From Streptomyces nigra (GTDB lineage Bacteria > Actinomycetota > Actinomycetes > Streptomycetales > Streptomycetaceae), in NCBI RefSeq assembly GCF_003074055.1, contig NZ_CP029043.1, forward strand, positions 4,394,501 to 4,458,500: a stretch of 64,000 nt of DNA, read 5' to 3'. The notes below the pieces were generated by a model. That model had not been told where the DNA came from, did no database searches, and saw nothing but the letters and a program-made list of their open reading frames with translations. The translations under genes were made by a program, and so were the position numbers. Shown here piece after piece: positions 1-7,900 of the stretch. Position 1 is the first letter of the stretch, and the number at the start of each line of letters is the position of its first letter.

Positions 1-13
1 GCATCATGAACGC

Positions 14-583
14 ATGACCGAGAACGAGCAGTTGCTGACGAGGGTGGCGGACCAGGCCCGCAACACCCGTCCGTGGGGCTGGCCTTCACTTCCCGAGCCG
101 GTGGACGCGGCCACCGTGGCCCGCGCCGAGGCCGCCCTCGGCTTCAGCCTGCCCCCGCTCCTCGCCGGCCTCTACCTCCGCATAGGCGACGGGGGATTCG
201 GCCCGGAGTACGGCCTGTTGCCGCTGCTCGACAACCCACCCGCCGGCGAGCCGGCCGCCGTCCCGCAGTACCTCGCCAACCGGGAGGAGGCGCGGACGGA
301 CACCGACTGGCCCTGGCCCGAAGGGGTCCTGCCGATATCCCACTGGGGCTGCGCGATGTACGCCTGCGTGGACTGCCGCAGCCCCGAGGCCCCCGTCCTC
401 CTCTTCGAACCGAACGCCGACGACGTCGCTCACGCCTGGTACGTGGACGCCCCCAGCCTCGCCGACTGGCTGCGCGCCTGGCTCGACGGCACCGGCTGGT
501 ACGACGAGGCGAACGACGGCATGGACCTGACCCCGTGGGCGGACTTCCCCCTGCGCACGGGGTCCCCGCACCCCACCACGTGA
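14..583 (+). CDS. SMI1/KNR4 family protein
   Basis: The 189-aa soluble protein has an SMI1/KNR4 (SUKH-type) core around residues 35-75, including the stretch AALGFSLPPLLAGLYLRIGD followed by a glycine-rich turn (GGFGPEYG). SUKH proteins in bacteria often act as immunity proteins against polymorphic toxins, but many Streptomyces copies stand alone, and no toxin gene is visible beside this one. I chose the ATG at 14. The gene could start slightly upstream of the window edge, but the SUKH core is complete. The C-terminus is tryptophan-rich, with ADWLRAWLDGTGWYDEAN near residue 155. The last codons lie inside the first copy of a 61-bp tandem repeat. Confidence 0.8.
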   Translation: MTENEQLLTRVADQARNTRPWGWPSLPEPVDAATVARAEAALGFSLPPLLAGLYLRIGDGGFGPEYGLLPLLDNPPAGEPAAVPQYLANREEARTDTDWPWPEGVLPISHWGCAMYACVDCRSPEAPVLLFEPNADDVAHAWYVDAPSLADWLRAWLDGTGWYDEANDGMDLTPWADFPLRTGSPHPTT

Positions 584-683
584 GCTCCTGAGCTCCTGAG
601 GCGAACCCGCCCCACCGTCGCCGTCCCCGCACCCCACCACCTGAGCACCTGAGCCCCTGAGGCGAGCCCAGCCCCACCATCCC
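562..683. repeat. 61-bp imperfect tandem direct repeat
   Basis: Two copies (about 562-622 and 623-683) share the pattern GTCCCCGCACCCCACCAC, then CTGAGnnCCTGAGnnCCTGAGGCGA, then CCCCACC. The repeat begins inside the last codons of the SMI1 gene and fills the gap to the convergent permease gene. Confidence 0.7.
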
Positions 684-713
684 GGCCCTCCGTCCCTGGC
701 CCGGCATCCCGCC

Positions 714-1979
714 CTACGCCCGGGACGACCGCCGCCCCACCCACCACCGCACCCCGTACAAGGCGCCGCCGACCGCCAGCACACCCGCGCCCACGACCAC
801 CGAGACCACCGGAAGGGAGAAGGCGAGCACCGCACACCCGACCAGCCCCACCACCGGCACGACACGTGCACGCCGGGCCCGATCCAGCGTCCAGGCCGAT
901 GCGTTGGCCACCGCGTAGTACGCCAGCACACCGAAGGAGGAGAAGCCGATCGCACCCCGCACGTCCACGGTGGCGGCGAGGACCGCGACCACCGCGCCGA
1001 CCGCCAGCTCGGCCCGGTGCGGCACCTGGAAGCGCGGATGGACAGCGGCCAGGGCGCCGGGCAGATGCCGGTCGCGGGCCATGGCCAGCGTCGTACGCGA
1101 GACCCCCAGGATCAGTGCGAGCAGCGAGCCCAGCGCCGCCACGGCCGCCCCCACCCGGACGACGGGGACCAGCCCCGGTACCCCGGCCGCCCGTACGGCG
1201 TCGGTCAGCGGTGCGGCCGCAGCCCCGAGCCCTTCGGCTCCCAGCACGGAGAGGACTGCCACCGCGACCCACGCGTAGACGACCAGCGTCACGCCCAGGG
1301 CGAGCGGGATCGCCCGGGGGATCGTGCGCGAGGGATCCCGGACCTCCTCGCCCAGGGTCGCGATCCGCGCGTACCCGGCGAACGCGAAGAAGAGCAGGCC
1401 GGCCGCCTGGAGGACGCCGCCGACACCGCCCGAGGCTCCGGTCCACAGATGCCCGGGGTCGGACCGGCCGGAGCTCAGGCACGCGACCACCACACCGGCG
1501 AGCACGGCGAGAACCACCACCACGATCGCCCGTGTCAGCCAGGCGGACTTCTGGATGCCGCCGTAGTTCACCGCGGTCAGCGCCACCACGGCCGCGACCG
1601 CCACCGCGTGCGCCTGGCCCGGCCAGACGTACGCCCCGACCGTCAGCGCCATCGCCGCACAGGAGGCCGTTTTGCCGACCACGAAGGCCCAGCCCGCCAA
1701 GTACCCCCAGAACTCCCCGAGTCGCTCGCGCCCGTACACATACGTCCCGCCCGAGGCGGGATAGCGGGCGGCCAGCCGGGCCGACGACATGGCGTTGCAG
1801 TACGCGACGACGGCCGCGACCGCGAGCCCGAGGAGGAGACCCGAGCCGGCCGCGCGGGCGGCGGGGCCGAGCGCGGCGAAGATCCCGGCTCCGATCATCG
1901 AGCCGAGCCCGATGACGACGGCGTCACCGACTCCGAGCGAACGCCGTAGCCCGGGGGAGGCGGAGGGGGACCGTGTCAT
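714..1979 (-). CDS. APC-family amino acid permease
   Basis: The 421-aa integral membrane protein is probably an amino acid transporter of the APC superfamily. The N-terminus LGVGDAVVIGLGSMIGAGIF (about residues 15-34) is the classical TM1 signature with the unwound GSMIGAGIF substrate-binding segment. About 11-12 hydrophobic helices follow, including YPASGGTYVYGRERLGEFWG near residues 75-95. The length suits the short APC branch related to YjdE/CAT-like permeases. The start is the ATG at 1979, which has a GGAG-type ribosome site upstream. The substrate cannot be read from the sequence. The gene converges with the SMI1 gene. Confidence 0.88.
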   Translation of the reverse strand: MTRSPSASPGLRRSLGVGDAVVIGLGSMIGAGIFAALGPAARAAGSGLLLGLAVAAVVAYCNAMSSARLAARYPASGGTYVYGRERLGEFWGYLAGWAFVVGKTASCAAMALTVGAYVWPGQAHAVAVAAVVALTAVNYGGIQKSAWLTRAIVVVVLAVLAGVVVACLSSGRSDPGHLWTGASGGVGGVLQAAGLLFFAFAGYARIATLGEEVRDPSRTIPRAIPLALGVTLVVYAWVAVAVLSVLGAEGLGAAAAPLTDAVRAAGVPGLVPVVRVGAAVAALGSLLALILGVSRTTLAMARDRHLPGALAAVHPRFQVPHRAELAVGAVVAVLAATVDVRGAIGFSSFGVLAYYAVANASAWTLDRARRARVVPVVGLVGCAVLAFSLPVVSVVVGAGVLAVGGALYGVRWWVGRRSSRA

Positions 1980-2127
1980 GGCCCGACCCTACTGATCGCC
2001 GCAACCACAGGACACCGGCGATACGTCCTGTTCACCAACGGAGCAGCAAGAGTGTGCGAACGAGCGCGCCGGAGATCACAGTGCCTGGAGAAGTGCAGGC
2101 ACGGCGCGGAGGGGCAGGTTCAGGGGT

Positions 2128-2394
2128 ATGACGATCATCAGCTGGATCTTCCTGGGGCTGTTGGCCGGAGCCATCGCCAAGTTCCTGCTGCCGGGCCGGG
2201 ACCCCGGTGGCTTCATCGGCACGACGCTCATCGGTATCGCGGGCGCGTTCATCGGCGGCTGGATCTCGGCCCGCTGGCTGGACCACCCGATCAGCAAGGA
2301 CTTCTACGACGGTGCCACCTGGGTGTCGGCGATCGGCGGTTCGCTGGTGCTGCTGGTCGCCTACCGGATCTTCTTCGGCCACTCACGCGACTGA
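2128..2394 (+). CDS. GlsB/YeaQ/YmgE family small membrane protein
   Basis: This 88-aa protein belongs to the transglycosylase-associated (GlsB/YeaQ/YmgE) family. MTIISWIFLGLLAGAIAKFL forms helix 1. The hallmark glycine-rich LLPGRDPGGFIGTTLIGIAG follows, and a third hydrophobic helix lies near residue 70 (SAIGGSLVLLVAYRIFF). Family members are three-helix inner-membrane proteins often induced by stress; their biochemical function is not settled. It is monocistronic and converges with yajQ across a hairpin at 2435-2476. Confidence 0.9.
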   Translation: MTIISWIFLGLLAGAIAKFLLPGRDPGGFIGTTLIGIAGAFIGGWISARWLDHPISKDFYDGATWVSAIGGSLVLLVAYRIFFGHSRD

Positions 2395-2434
2395 CCCCGC
2401 GGAGCCCGACCCCGGGCCACGGGCCGGAACGCGA

Positions 2435-2476
2435 GAAGGGTGAACCCCGCGCACCCGCGCGGAGAGCTCACCCTTC
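2435..2476. terminator. hairpin between convergent genes
   Basis: GAAGGGTGA at 2435-2443 pairs with TCACCCTTC at 2468-2476, with a further GCGC stem in the loop. It lies between the ends of the GlsB-type gene and yajQ and can serve both strands. Confidence 0.7.
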
Positions 2477-2551
2477 CGGTCCCGGGGCCCGGGCGGCCGG
2501 CCAGCCCGCCCCTCACCCCGTCGGCTCAGTCGGTCACCGGCGATTGAACGA

Positions 2552-3040
2552 TCACCGGTAGTTCACGAACTGAAGCGCGAAGTCGAAGTCCTTGCCCTTC
2601 AGCAGGGCGATCACGGCCTGGAGGTCGTCCCGGCTCTTGGAGCTGACGCGCAGCTCGTCACCCTGGACCTGCGCCTTCACGCCCTTGGGGCCCTCGTCGC
2701 GGATGATCTTCGCCACCTTCTTCGCGTTCTCCTGGGAGATGCCCTCCTCGATCGACGCGAAGATCTTGTATTCCTTGCCCGAGAGCTGCGGCTCGCCCGC
2801 GTCCAGGGCCTTCAGCGAGATACCGCGCTTGATCAGCTTGGACTGGAAGACGTCGAGGACGGCCTTCACCCGGTCCTCGGAGTTCGCCTCCATGAGGATC
2901 TTCTCCCCGGACCACGAGATCGAGGCACCCACGCCCTTGAAGTCGTAGCGCTGCGAGATCTCCTTGGCGGTCTGGTTGAGGGCGTTGTCGACCTCCTGCC
3001 GCTCGACCTTCGAGACGATGTCGAAACTGGAGTCGGCCAT
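2552..3040 (-). CDS. yajQ: YajQ family nucleotide-binding protein
   Basis: The 162-aa protein of the YajQ (UPF0234) family starts MADSSFDIVSKVERQEVDNA. It contains the conserved EISQRYDFKGV and GKEYKIFASIEEGISQENAKK segments and ends in LKGKDFDFALQFVNYR, as family members do. YajQ proteins have a double ferredoxin-like fold, and some Gram-negative members bind cyclic di-GMP; the role in Streptomyces is not established. An in-frame upstream extension exists, but the ATG at 3040 matches the family N-terminus and has GGAG about 8 bases upstream. The gene lies beside tRNA-Tyr, which is also the chromosomal order at the SLP1 site of S. coelicolor. Confidence 0.95.
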   Translation of the reverse strand: MADSSFDIVSKVERQEVDNALNQTAKEISQRYDFKGVGASISWSGEKILMEANSEDRVKAVLDVFQSKLIKRGISLKALDAGEPQLSGKEYKIFASIEEGISQENAKKVAKIIRDEGPKGVKAQVQGDELRVSSKSRDDLQAVIALLKGKDFDFALQFVNYR

Positions 3041-3264
3041 GTCCTGTGGCTCCTTGTATCGGGGTGCGAATGGGTGCGTGTCGGCGGGCGTGGGGGTGGC
3101 CGCCGAGCCCGGGGCGGACCTCGGGCCGCATCCCGACAAGCCTAGCCACCCCGGGTCCCCCGGGTGGCGATCAATCGGGTGGCGAACCACCCCTCCGCAT
3201 CGGGTATTGTTTACGTCGTTGCCAGGGAGCACCGCCGCAGAGCGGTTCGAACGGCAGCGACCCC

Positions 3265-3346
3265 GGCGGTGTGCCCGAGCGGCCAAAGGGAGCAGACTGT
3301 AAATCTGCCGGCTCAGCCTTCCCAGGTTCGAATCCTGGCGCCGCCA
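3265..3346 (+). tRNA. tRNA-Tyr (GTA anticodon)
   Basis: This is an 82-nt class II tRNA. The acceptor GGCGGTG pairs with CGCCGCC at 3339-3345. The anticodon stem GCAGA/TCTGC holds the loop CTGTAAA with anticodon GTA at 3299-3301. It has a long variable arm and the T arm CCAGG-TTCGAAT-CCTGG. CCA is not encoded. The 3' part from 3297 onward is repeated exactly at 32749, so this copy is the functional tRNA rebuilt by integration of the element to its right. Confidence 0.97.
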
Positions 3347-3347
3347 C
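3297..3347 (+). repeat. attL (51-bp repeat, tRNA-Tyr 3' part)
   Basis: The sequence runs from the anticodon loop (CTGTAAATCTGCC) through the T arm and acceptor to one base beyond the tRNA. It is identical to 32749-32799. Identity stops at 3296 (A here, G at the right copy) and at 3348. Confidence 0.97.
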
Positions 3348-3356
3348 ACTTGAGGG

Positions 3357-3402
3357 AACCCCCTCCGAACTGCGGAAACGCAGCGCGGAGGGGGTTCTTT
3401 CG
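3357..3402 (+). terminator. tRNA-Tyr terminator carried by the element
   Basis: AACCCCCTCCG pairs with CGGAGGGGGTT, and a TTCTTTCG tail follows. The inner stem is CTGCGGAAACGCAG. It matches the native terminator after attR (32807-32848) in architecture, with compensatory base changes in the inner stem (GC/GC here, AC/GT there). Confidence 0.85.
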
Positions 3403-3522
3403 TATTCGAACACATCGATTCGAACGATGGTCGAAAAGCGAGGCTTGTCTCACCTGGTCTCAGGTGCGACCCGTCCCTGGTCAGCATGTGTCCCCCAGAC
3501 GTCCCCCGGGGGAGGCGCTCTC

Positions 3523-4893
3523 TCAGTGCCATTCCCGCAGGCCAGCCTCAATCTGGCGGTTCGCTCGGTCCTGGGCCTGCGCCAGAACCTTCGCGTAGAC
3601 CCGCAGGAGCACGGCCACGGAGTGCCCGGCCCTACGCGCCACCTCCATAGGGTCGACACCGGAGAAGAGCCAGAGGGAGACCCCGGCGCATCGCAGGTCA
3701 TACGGCCGGCGGGCGAGCGGCGACGCCACCTCGAAAGGGGACAGAGCAGCGCTCCGTGCTTCCGCCCAAACCTCGCCGTATCCCGTGTCCTGAATCACAC
3801 CGCCGCGGCTCGTGCGGAACAGGCGGCCATCCGGTGCTGCGCCATATCGCTCGATGTGCCACCGGAGCATCGCGACAAAGTGCGGCGGGATCGGCACCAC
3901 CCGTGAGTCGCGGACCGCTCGGGCCTTGAGGTGGCGCTCTTGGTGAGCCCGGTCGTCGTCCGTCCAGTTGTGGCCGGCATGGACGATGCCGCCGCGAAGC
4001 GTGAGGTGGCCCCACCCGCGCTTGGGCAAGTGACACTGTGACGCCTTCAGACCCACGGCTTCGGCGGGACGCATGGCGGCGTAGTAGAGGCACCCGAAGA
4101 AGGCTTCGAGGTGCGCTCCGCGCTCCCCCTGAGCGCGTACCGCTTCGAGCAGTTCCCGCACTTGGCGCGGGTTGGCGACACTCGCTGGGTCAACTTCCTC
4201 GGTGGACTTCGGGGCCGTCCACTTCACCGTGGTCAGGGGGTTCACGGGGATTGTGAAGTACCGCCGTTCGACCGCGAGCCCGAGCACGTCGCTCAGGCAG
4301 GCTCGCTTGCGACGGGCAGTACGTCCCGCGGCGGGGGAGCCGTTGAGCAGCGTCGACAGGGCGTCGAGCGCAGTGCGGAGCGTCGCAGGGTCTTCAAGCG
4401 CTGAGATGGCCACGGAGTTCTTCTCCACCCAGCGAAGAGCGTCAGCCACTTCGGCGGGAGGCTCTTGGCCCCAACGGCTCTTGTTGTACGCCCAGCCGTA
4501 CAGGGCCCTGCGCAGCACTCTGGGCGCCGGGCGGCCGGCCGTGGTCTTCACCAGCACGGGCGTGATGGTGGCGAGTGCGTCGGCATCGTTGCGGCGAGAC
4601 TTGGCCGGGAGGCGGTCCCATCTTCCGTCGACGTACGCCCGGGTGTGCTCGTACCAGGTCACGGAGCCGTTCAGCGCACGGAGTTCGGAGGCGGGCAGGC
4701 CCGACTCCACGTCGAACTGCTCGCCCTTGCGGAGAGCGGTCATCAGCTCGGATCGGCGGCCATCTGCCTGGGCTTTGACCGTGTAGCTCTTGGAGTGCTT
4801 CTGGGGGCCGACAAGCCAGCGAACGCGATAGGGCTTCGGGCGGTCTCGGCGGGTCTCGATGCTGTAGACGCGAACGTCGTACGTGAAGGGCAT
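3523..4893 (-). CDS. int: tyrosine recombinase (AICE integrase)
   Basis: The 456-aa site-specific recombinase catalyses integration and excision at tRNA-Tyr. The catalytic region holds the first arginine in AAMRPAEAVGLKASQ. RPYDLRCAGVSLWLFSG carries the second arginine; in both box-II histidine positions this protein has Y and C, a variation seen in Streptomyces relatives at least for the first. RRAGHSVAVLLRVYAKVL then carries H and the nucleophilic Y. The N-terminal region (about residues 1-150) should bind arm sites and the core. The in-frame ORF opens at 4986, but the ATG at 4893 has GGAGAG just upstream and begins MPFTYDVRVYSIETRRD, a typical integrase N-terminus. It reads toward attL, with Xis 59 bp upstream. 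Confidence 0.95.
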   Translation of the reverse strand: MPFTYDVRVYSIETRRDRPKPYRVRWLVGPQKHSKSYTVKAQADGRRSELMTALRKGEQFDVESGLPASELRALNGSVTWYEHTRAYVDGRWDRLPAKSRRNDADALATITPVLVKTTAGRPAPRVLRRALYGWAYNKSRWGQEPPAEVADALRWVEKNSVAISALEDPATLRTALDALSTLLNGSPAAGRTARRKRACLSDVLGLAVERRYFTIPVNPLTTVKWTAPKSTEEVDPASVANPRQVRELLEAVRAQGERGAHLEAFFGCLYYAAMRPAEAVGLKASQCHLPKRGWGHLTLRGGIVHAGHNWTDDDRAHQERHLKARAVRDSRVVPIPPHFVAMLRWHIERYGAAPDGRLFRTSRGGVIQDTGYGEVWAEARSAALSPFEVASPLARRPYDLRCAGVSLWLFSGVDPMEVARRAGHSVAVLLRVYAKVLAQAQDRANRQIEAGLREWH

Positions 4894-4912
4894 TGCTCTC
4901 CAGGCAGCGAAA

Positions 4913-4937
4913 GGGCCCGCCCCGGAAGGGCGGGCCC
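4913..4937 (-). promoter_or_regulatory. GC hairpin between xis and int
   Basis: GGGCCCGCCC and GGGCGGGCCC form a perfect 10-bp stem around a 5-base loop, located between the xis stop and the int ribosome site. There is no T tract. It could attenuate int transcription or protect the mRNA. Confidence 0.65.
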
Positions 4938-4952
4938 GATGGGCGATGCAGG

Positions 4953-5210
4953 TCAGGCGGCGTGCTCGGTGCAGCTCTCCCACCACGCGTCCAGGTCGGC
5001 GCGGCTGACACGGACCTGACCGTTGGGGAGCTTGCGGAGCTTGGGGGCTTGGCCGCGGGCGCGCATGCGGTAGAAGGCGGTGCGGCTCATGCCGATCTCT
5101 TCGAGGACTTCGGGGAGCTTGAGCATCTGAGGGCGTGCCACAGTCGACTCCTTCGAGGTTCTGGTCTTGGCTGGGCTGGCACCTGTCCGAGGTTCGGATT
5201 TCTGCGTCAC
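4953..5210 (-). CDS. xis: excisionase-like helix-turn-helix protein
   Basis: The 85-aa protein has a winged helix-turn-helix of the AlpA/Xis (helix_turn_helix_17) type at about residues 28-78: MLKLPEVLEEIGMSRTAFYR, then GQAPKLRKLPNGQVRVSRAD and LDAWWESC. Such proteins bind DNA beside att sites and bias the integrase toward excision. The position directly upstream of int on the same strand supports this. The GTG start at 5210 gives a basic N-terminal tail of about 27 residues; an ATG at about residue 29 (MLKLPEV) is an alternative start. The start overlaps the first TGCGTCAC box of the repeat region upstream, so autoregulation is possible. Confidence 0.85.
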   Translation of the reverse strand: MTQKSEPRTGASPAKTRTSKESTVARPQMLKLPEVLEEIGMSRTAFYRMRARGQAPKLRKLPNGQVRVSRADLDAWWESCTEHAA

Positions 5211-5413
5211 CGCGTCACCTGCGTCATTCAGGTCGCTGACCTGCGGTTATCGGTGACGGAGTACGGTGGGGCTGCGTCACCTCCGTGTCACCTGCGTCAC
5301 CGGGGGGGGTGACGCAGGTGACGCACGATGACGCAGGCGGTTGGGCTCTGCGTCACCTCCTTCTCTGCTGGTCAGGGGCCGTTTTCGGGCGTGGGTGACG
5401 CAGGTGACGCAGC
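5203..5413. repeat. GCGTCAC iteron-like array with 15-bp palindrome
   Basis: Nine exact copies of GCGTCAC or its complement GTGACGC start at 5204, 5212, 5274, 5294, 5309, 5319, 5350, 5395 and 5404, with near copies at 5221, 5285 and 5329. GTCACCTGCGTCACC (5287-5301) and GGTGACGCAGGTGAC (5308-5322) form a perfect 15-bp inverted repeat with a six-G loop. The array lies between xis and the replication genes. It may be an origin of replication, a TraB recognition locus or Xis operators; the sequence alone does not decide. The rest of the gap up to 5594 holds no gene I can support. Confidence 0.8.
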
Positions 5414-5522
5414 GTTCTCCTACTTAGGAAAAGGAGGGGGTGGTGTCTGTTGTTGTGCGCGGCTCAGAGAGCGAAGAAGGAGCCGCTGCGCGGCGCGTCC
5501 TTCGGGCGGTGCTACGCACCGA

Positions 5523-5576
5523 ACAGCAATAGGAGCACCCAGCGCCGCGTCGCCCCCGGGTGCTCTTCTTGCTGTT
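5523..5576 (-). terminator. hairpin after the replication operon
   Basis: ACAGCAATAGGAGCACCC pairs with GGGTGCTCTTCTTGCTGT with two mismatches over 18 bases. It lies 18 bases downstream of the ATPase stop codon on the minus strand. Confidence 0.65.
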
Positions 5577-5594
5577 GTCGGGTGAACCCCGCGT

Positions 5595-7070
5595 TCAGAA
5601 CGCCGTTTCCTGTTGCGGCTGGGGTGCCGGTGCGGGTTCGGTGAGTTCGATGTAGCGGGCCGTTTTGGTGCGTCCCCAGTCCACGAGCAGGCCGCGGGCG
5701 GCGAGGGTGGGCTGTAGGCGCTTGAGCCGGTCGGAGAGGACCTTGCCGGTGGTCGGCCACCCCTTGGGCAGCGGGCGGCACTCCTCACCGCTGTAGAGCC
5801 GCGTGAGCAGGTGCAGCCACTCCGCTGACGACATCTTCTCCTGCGCCCCCGGTTCCATGCCGGCCGCGTACTGGAGCACGGTCTGCGCGAGCAGGTCGCC
5901 CTCGATGACGTCGTCGTTGAGGTCGTCCAGCCCAGCCCGGTAGGCCGCCAGAGCTCCGAGGCCCATCGCCGCGTCAAGCTGCGCGCACAGGTGGGCGAAG
6001 TCCGCCATCCGCAGGTCGGTCGGCGTCTCAGCGGTGGCGGCGCGGACCTTGACGGTCAGGTCCAGCAGGGAGCCGAGCATGACGGGCAGGGCTTCGGCGT
6101 ACTCCGCCCACAGCTCCGCTTCGGTGCGCCGCACCTTCGGCCGCTCCAGGCGCAGCGGCAGGAGGCGTTCGGCGAGGTCGGGGCGGATGACGCCGACGTC
6201 GATGCCGGTCAGGAGCAGGGGGCGGCGGTAGCGGGCGCGGAAGACGTCCCCATCGGTGAACAGAGCGCGCTTCACGGACTCGGCTCCGGTGACGATGCAG
6301 CACATGGCGTCGGACAGGTCCGGGCTCATGTGGGAGAGGTTGTCCAGCGCGGTGACCCATCCCGCCGCGACGGCCGCGATCAGGTTGTCCTCGTCCTTCG
6401 GGGCCCGGCGCAGGTCGCCGGTCATGCCCTCGATGAGCCGGATCAGCATCCGCCCGCCGGTCGACTTCCCCGCGCCCTGGGGACCAGTCAGGAAGGGGGC
6501 GGGGACGGGCACGGAGGGTTCCAGGCAGCCGATCAGCCAGGCCATGGCCAGGCACTCGGTCTCAGCGTTGGCGAAGTTGCACAGCCTGAACAGCGCGTCG
6601 ATGCCCTTGCCGTTGGTGTCCTTGGCGGGCAGGGGCAGTTCGCCGGTGAGCTGGGTGCGCCGCCAGCACACCTCTGCCGGGTCGGGGGTGCGGATGTCCC
6701 AGCCGGTGGGGTGGATGCGGACGGACTGGCCGTCGTTGCGGCCCAGGTCCAGCCAGGTGGCTCCGTCCAGGCCGGGGGCGACGCGGATGTGGACGGGCTG
6801 GACCTGCTCGGTGAGGGCGAGTGCTTCGATCAAGTCGAGTGCCTCCTTCATCGCGGTGCCGTTGAACGTGCCGAGTCCGTCTTTGAACAGGCCGACCATG
6901 AGTTCTTGGCGGTGGCTGCCGGTGGTGCCCTGGGAGCGGATGGGGCGGGCCACGGGGTGGCCTTTGCGCTGTGCGTAGACGGTGCCGTCAGCGGTGCGGA
7001 AGTAGCGAAAGCGCTCTTTCGCGTAGTCCGCGATGACCTTCCGGGCCGGGTTCTTGTCGTCGTCTTCCAT
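5595..7070 (-). CDS. AICE replication ATPase/helicase-like protein
   Basis: The 491-aa P-loop protein has Walker A GPQGAGKS near residue 196, a Walker-B-like segment WVTALDNLSHMSPD and a later arginine-rich RARYRRPLLLTGIDV segment. The pattern fits the superfamily 3-like or DUF927-type ATPases that sit beside Prim-Pol proteins in AICE and plasmid replication modules. The ATG at 7070 lies two bases after the stop of the Prim-Pol gene (TGA-GC-ATG), so the two are translationally coupled and probably act together, splitting what in other elements is a single RepPP protein. The ORF is open far upstream in this frame, but that stretch is antisense or shadow sequence over the Prim-Pol gene. The C-terminus resembles a winged helix (KVLSDRLKRLQPTLAARGLL). 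Confidence 0.8.
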   Translation of the reverse strand: MEDDDKNPARKVIADYAKERFRYFRTADGTVYAQRKGHPVARPIRSQGTTGSHRQELMVGLFKDGLGTFNGTAMKEALDLIEALALTEQVQPVHIRVAPGLDGATWLDLGRNDGQSVRIHPTGWDIRTPDPAEVCWRRTQLTGELPLPAKDTNGKGIDALFRLCNFANAETECLAMAWLIGCLEPSVPVPAPFLTGPQGAGKSTGGRMLIRLIEGMTGDLRRAPKDEDNLIAAVAAGWVTALDNLSHMSPDLSDAMCCIVTGAESVKRALFTDGDVFRARYRRPLLLTGIDVGVIRPDLAERLLPLRLERPKVRRTEAELWAEYAEALPVMLGSLLDLTVKVRAATAETPTDLRMADFAHLCAQLDAAMGLGALAAYRAGLDDLNDDVIEGDLLAQTVLQYAAGMEPGAQEKMSSAEWLHLLTRLYSGEECRPLPKGWPTTGKVLSDRLKRLQPTLAARGLLVDWGRTKTARYIELTEPAPAPQPQQETAF

Positions 7071-7072
7071 GC

Positions 7073-7900
7073 TCAAAGCCCCAACGTGGTGCGTGCATTG
7101 GTCCACGCATCCGTGCAGTGCCGCGGCGTCTCGCCCTTGGCCTGAGCGGCGGTGAACAGGCGGGCGATGTGGTCCTCGGTGAGGCAGCCGCACCGGCCGT
7201 GCGTGGACAGCACGGCGAGGAAGGTTCGATAGACGGTCGCGTGGATCGCGCAGCGGGCCTCGGTGATGCGCTGCTCCGCCATGGCGATCCCGCGTTCGAG
7301 GTAGGCGGGTGTGCGGTGGCGGCATTCCCCGCCCCCGGCCGGCGTGGGAACCCTGACGGCTACGGGGGTGGCGGGCTTGGCTGCGGTGAGCACGCACACG
7401 ACGTCCGGGAGCTTTGTCATGGTGCCGGTGCCGGGCCCGAGCCAGCGGGCGTAGGACATGGTGGACTTGATGTCCACGCCGGGCCGCACGCCGTTGGCCG
7501 ACGGCATCGTCCCGAGGTAGAGCCAGTGCTCGCCGCGGGTCGTGGGCACGGTCCGGGTGGCGGGCAGGGTCTTGCGGGCCCACGCGATGGCGTCGGCGTT
7601 GTCGCAGTCCACGACCGTCAGGCCGGCGCCGCCCGGGTGGTAGGCGATCGCCGCGGCGCCCTGCCATGCGCTCGCCCATGCCAGCGAGGCGATGACGCTG
7701 GTGTCGGTGGTGGCGGCGGCCCAGCCGTGGCAGGGGGCGGGGCAGGTGCAGGGGCCGGGGGTCTTCATGTGCGGCCGGCCGCCGCACGAGGTGTACAGGC
7801 AGCCGGGGCAGTTGGCGAAGGGCACTTTGCCCTTGCGCAGCGGCAGCACGGGCAGCCCCTCAGCCGCGAGCCGCAGGGCGGTACGCAGGTGGCTGCTCAC
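7073..7900 (-). CDS. bifunctional primase/polymerase (Prim-Pol) protein
   Basis: The 275-aa protein opens with LRLAAEGLPVLPLRKGKVPF, the usual N-terminus of Prim-Pol domains. A cysteine cluster follows (CPGC, CTCPAPC), then AIAYHPGGAGLTVVDCDNAD with the acidic metal site, and later GEHWLYLG and GVDIKSTMSYARWLGPGTG, typical of this family. The GTG start at 7900 overlaps the methyltransferase stop by four bases (GTGA), and only this start fits the coupled reading. Prim-Pol proteins lay primers and extend them during AICE replication. A C-terminal part with HGRCGCLTEDHIARLF may be a small accessory helical domain. It works with the downstream ATPase. Confidence 0.85.
   Translation of the reverse strand: MSSHLRTALRLAAEGLPVLPLRKGKVPFANCPGCLYTSCGGRPHMKTPGPCTCPAPCHGWAAATTDTSVIASLAWASAWQGAAAIAYHPGGAGLTVVDCDNADAIAWARKTLPATRTVPTTRGEHWLYLGTMPSANGVRPGVDIKSTMSYARWLGPGTGTMTKLPDVVCVLTAAKPATPVAVRVPTPAGGGECRHRTPAYLERGIAMAEQRITEARCAIHATVYRTFLAVLSTHGRCGCLTEDHIARLFTAAQAKGETPRHCTDAWTNARTTLGL

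Noticed and set aside
430..1482. Long frames on both strands around the APC permease
   Set aside because: All are shadows of the permease or SMI1 gene; arginine/proline-rich without domains.
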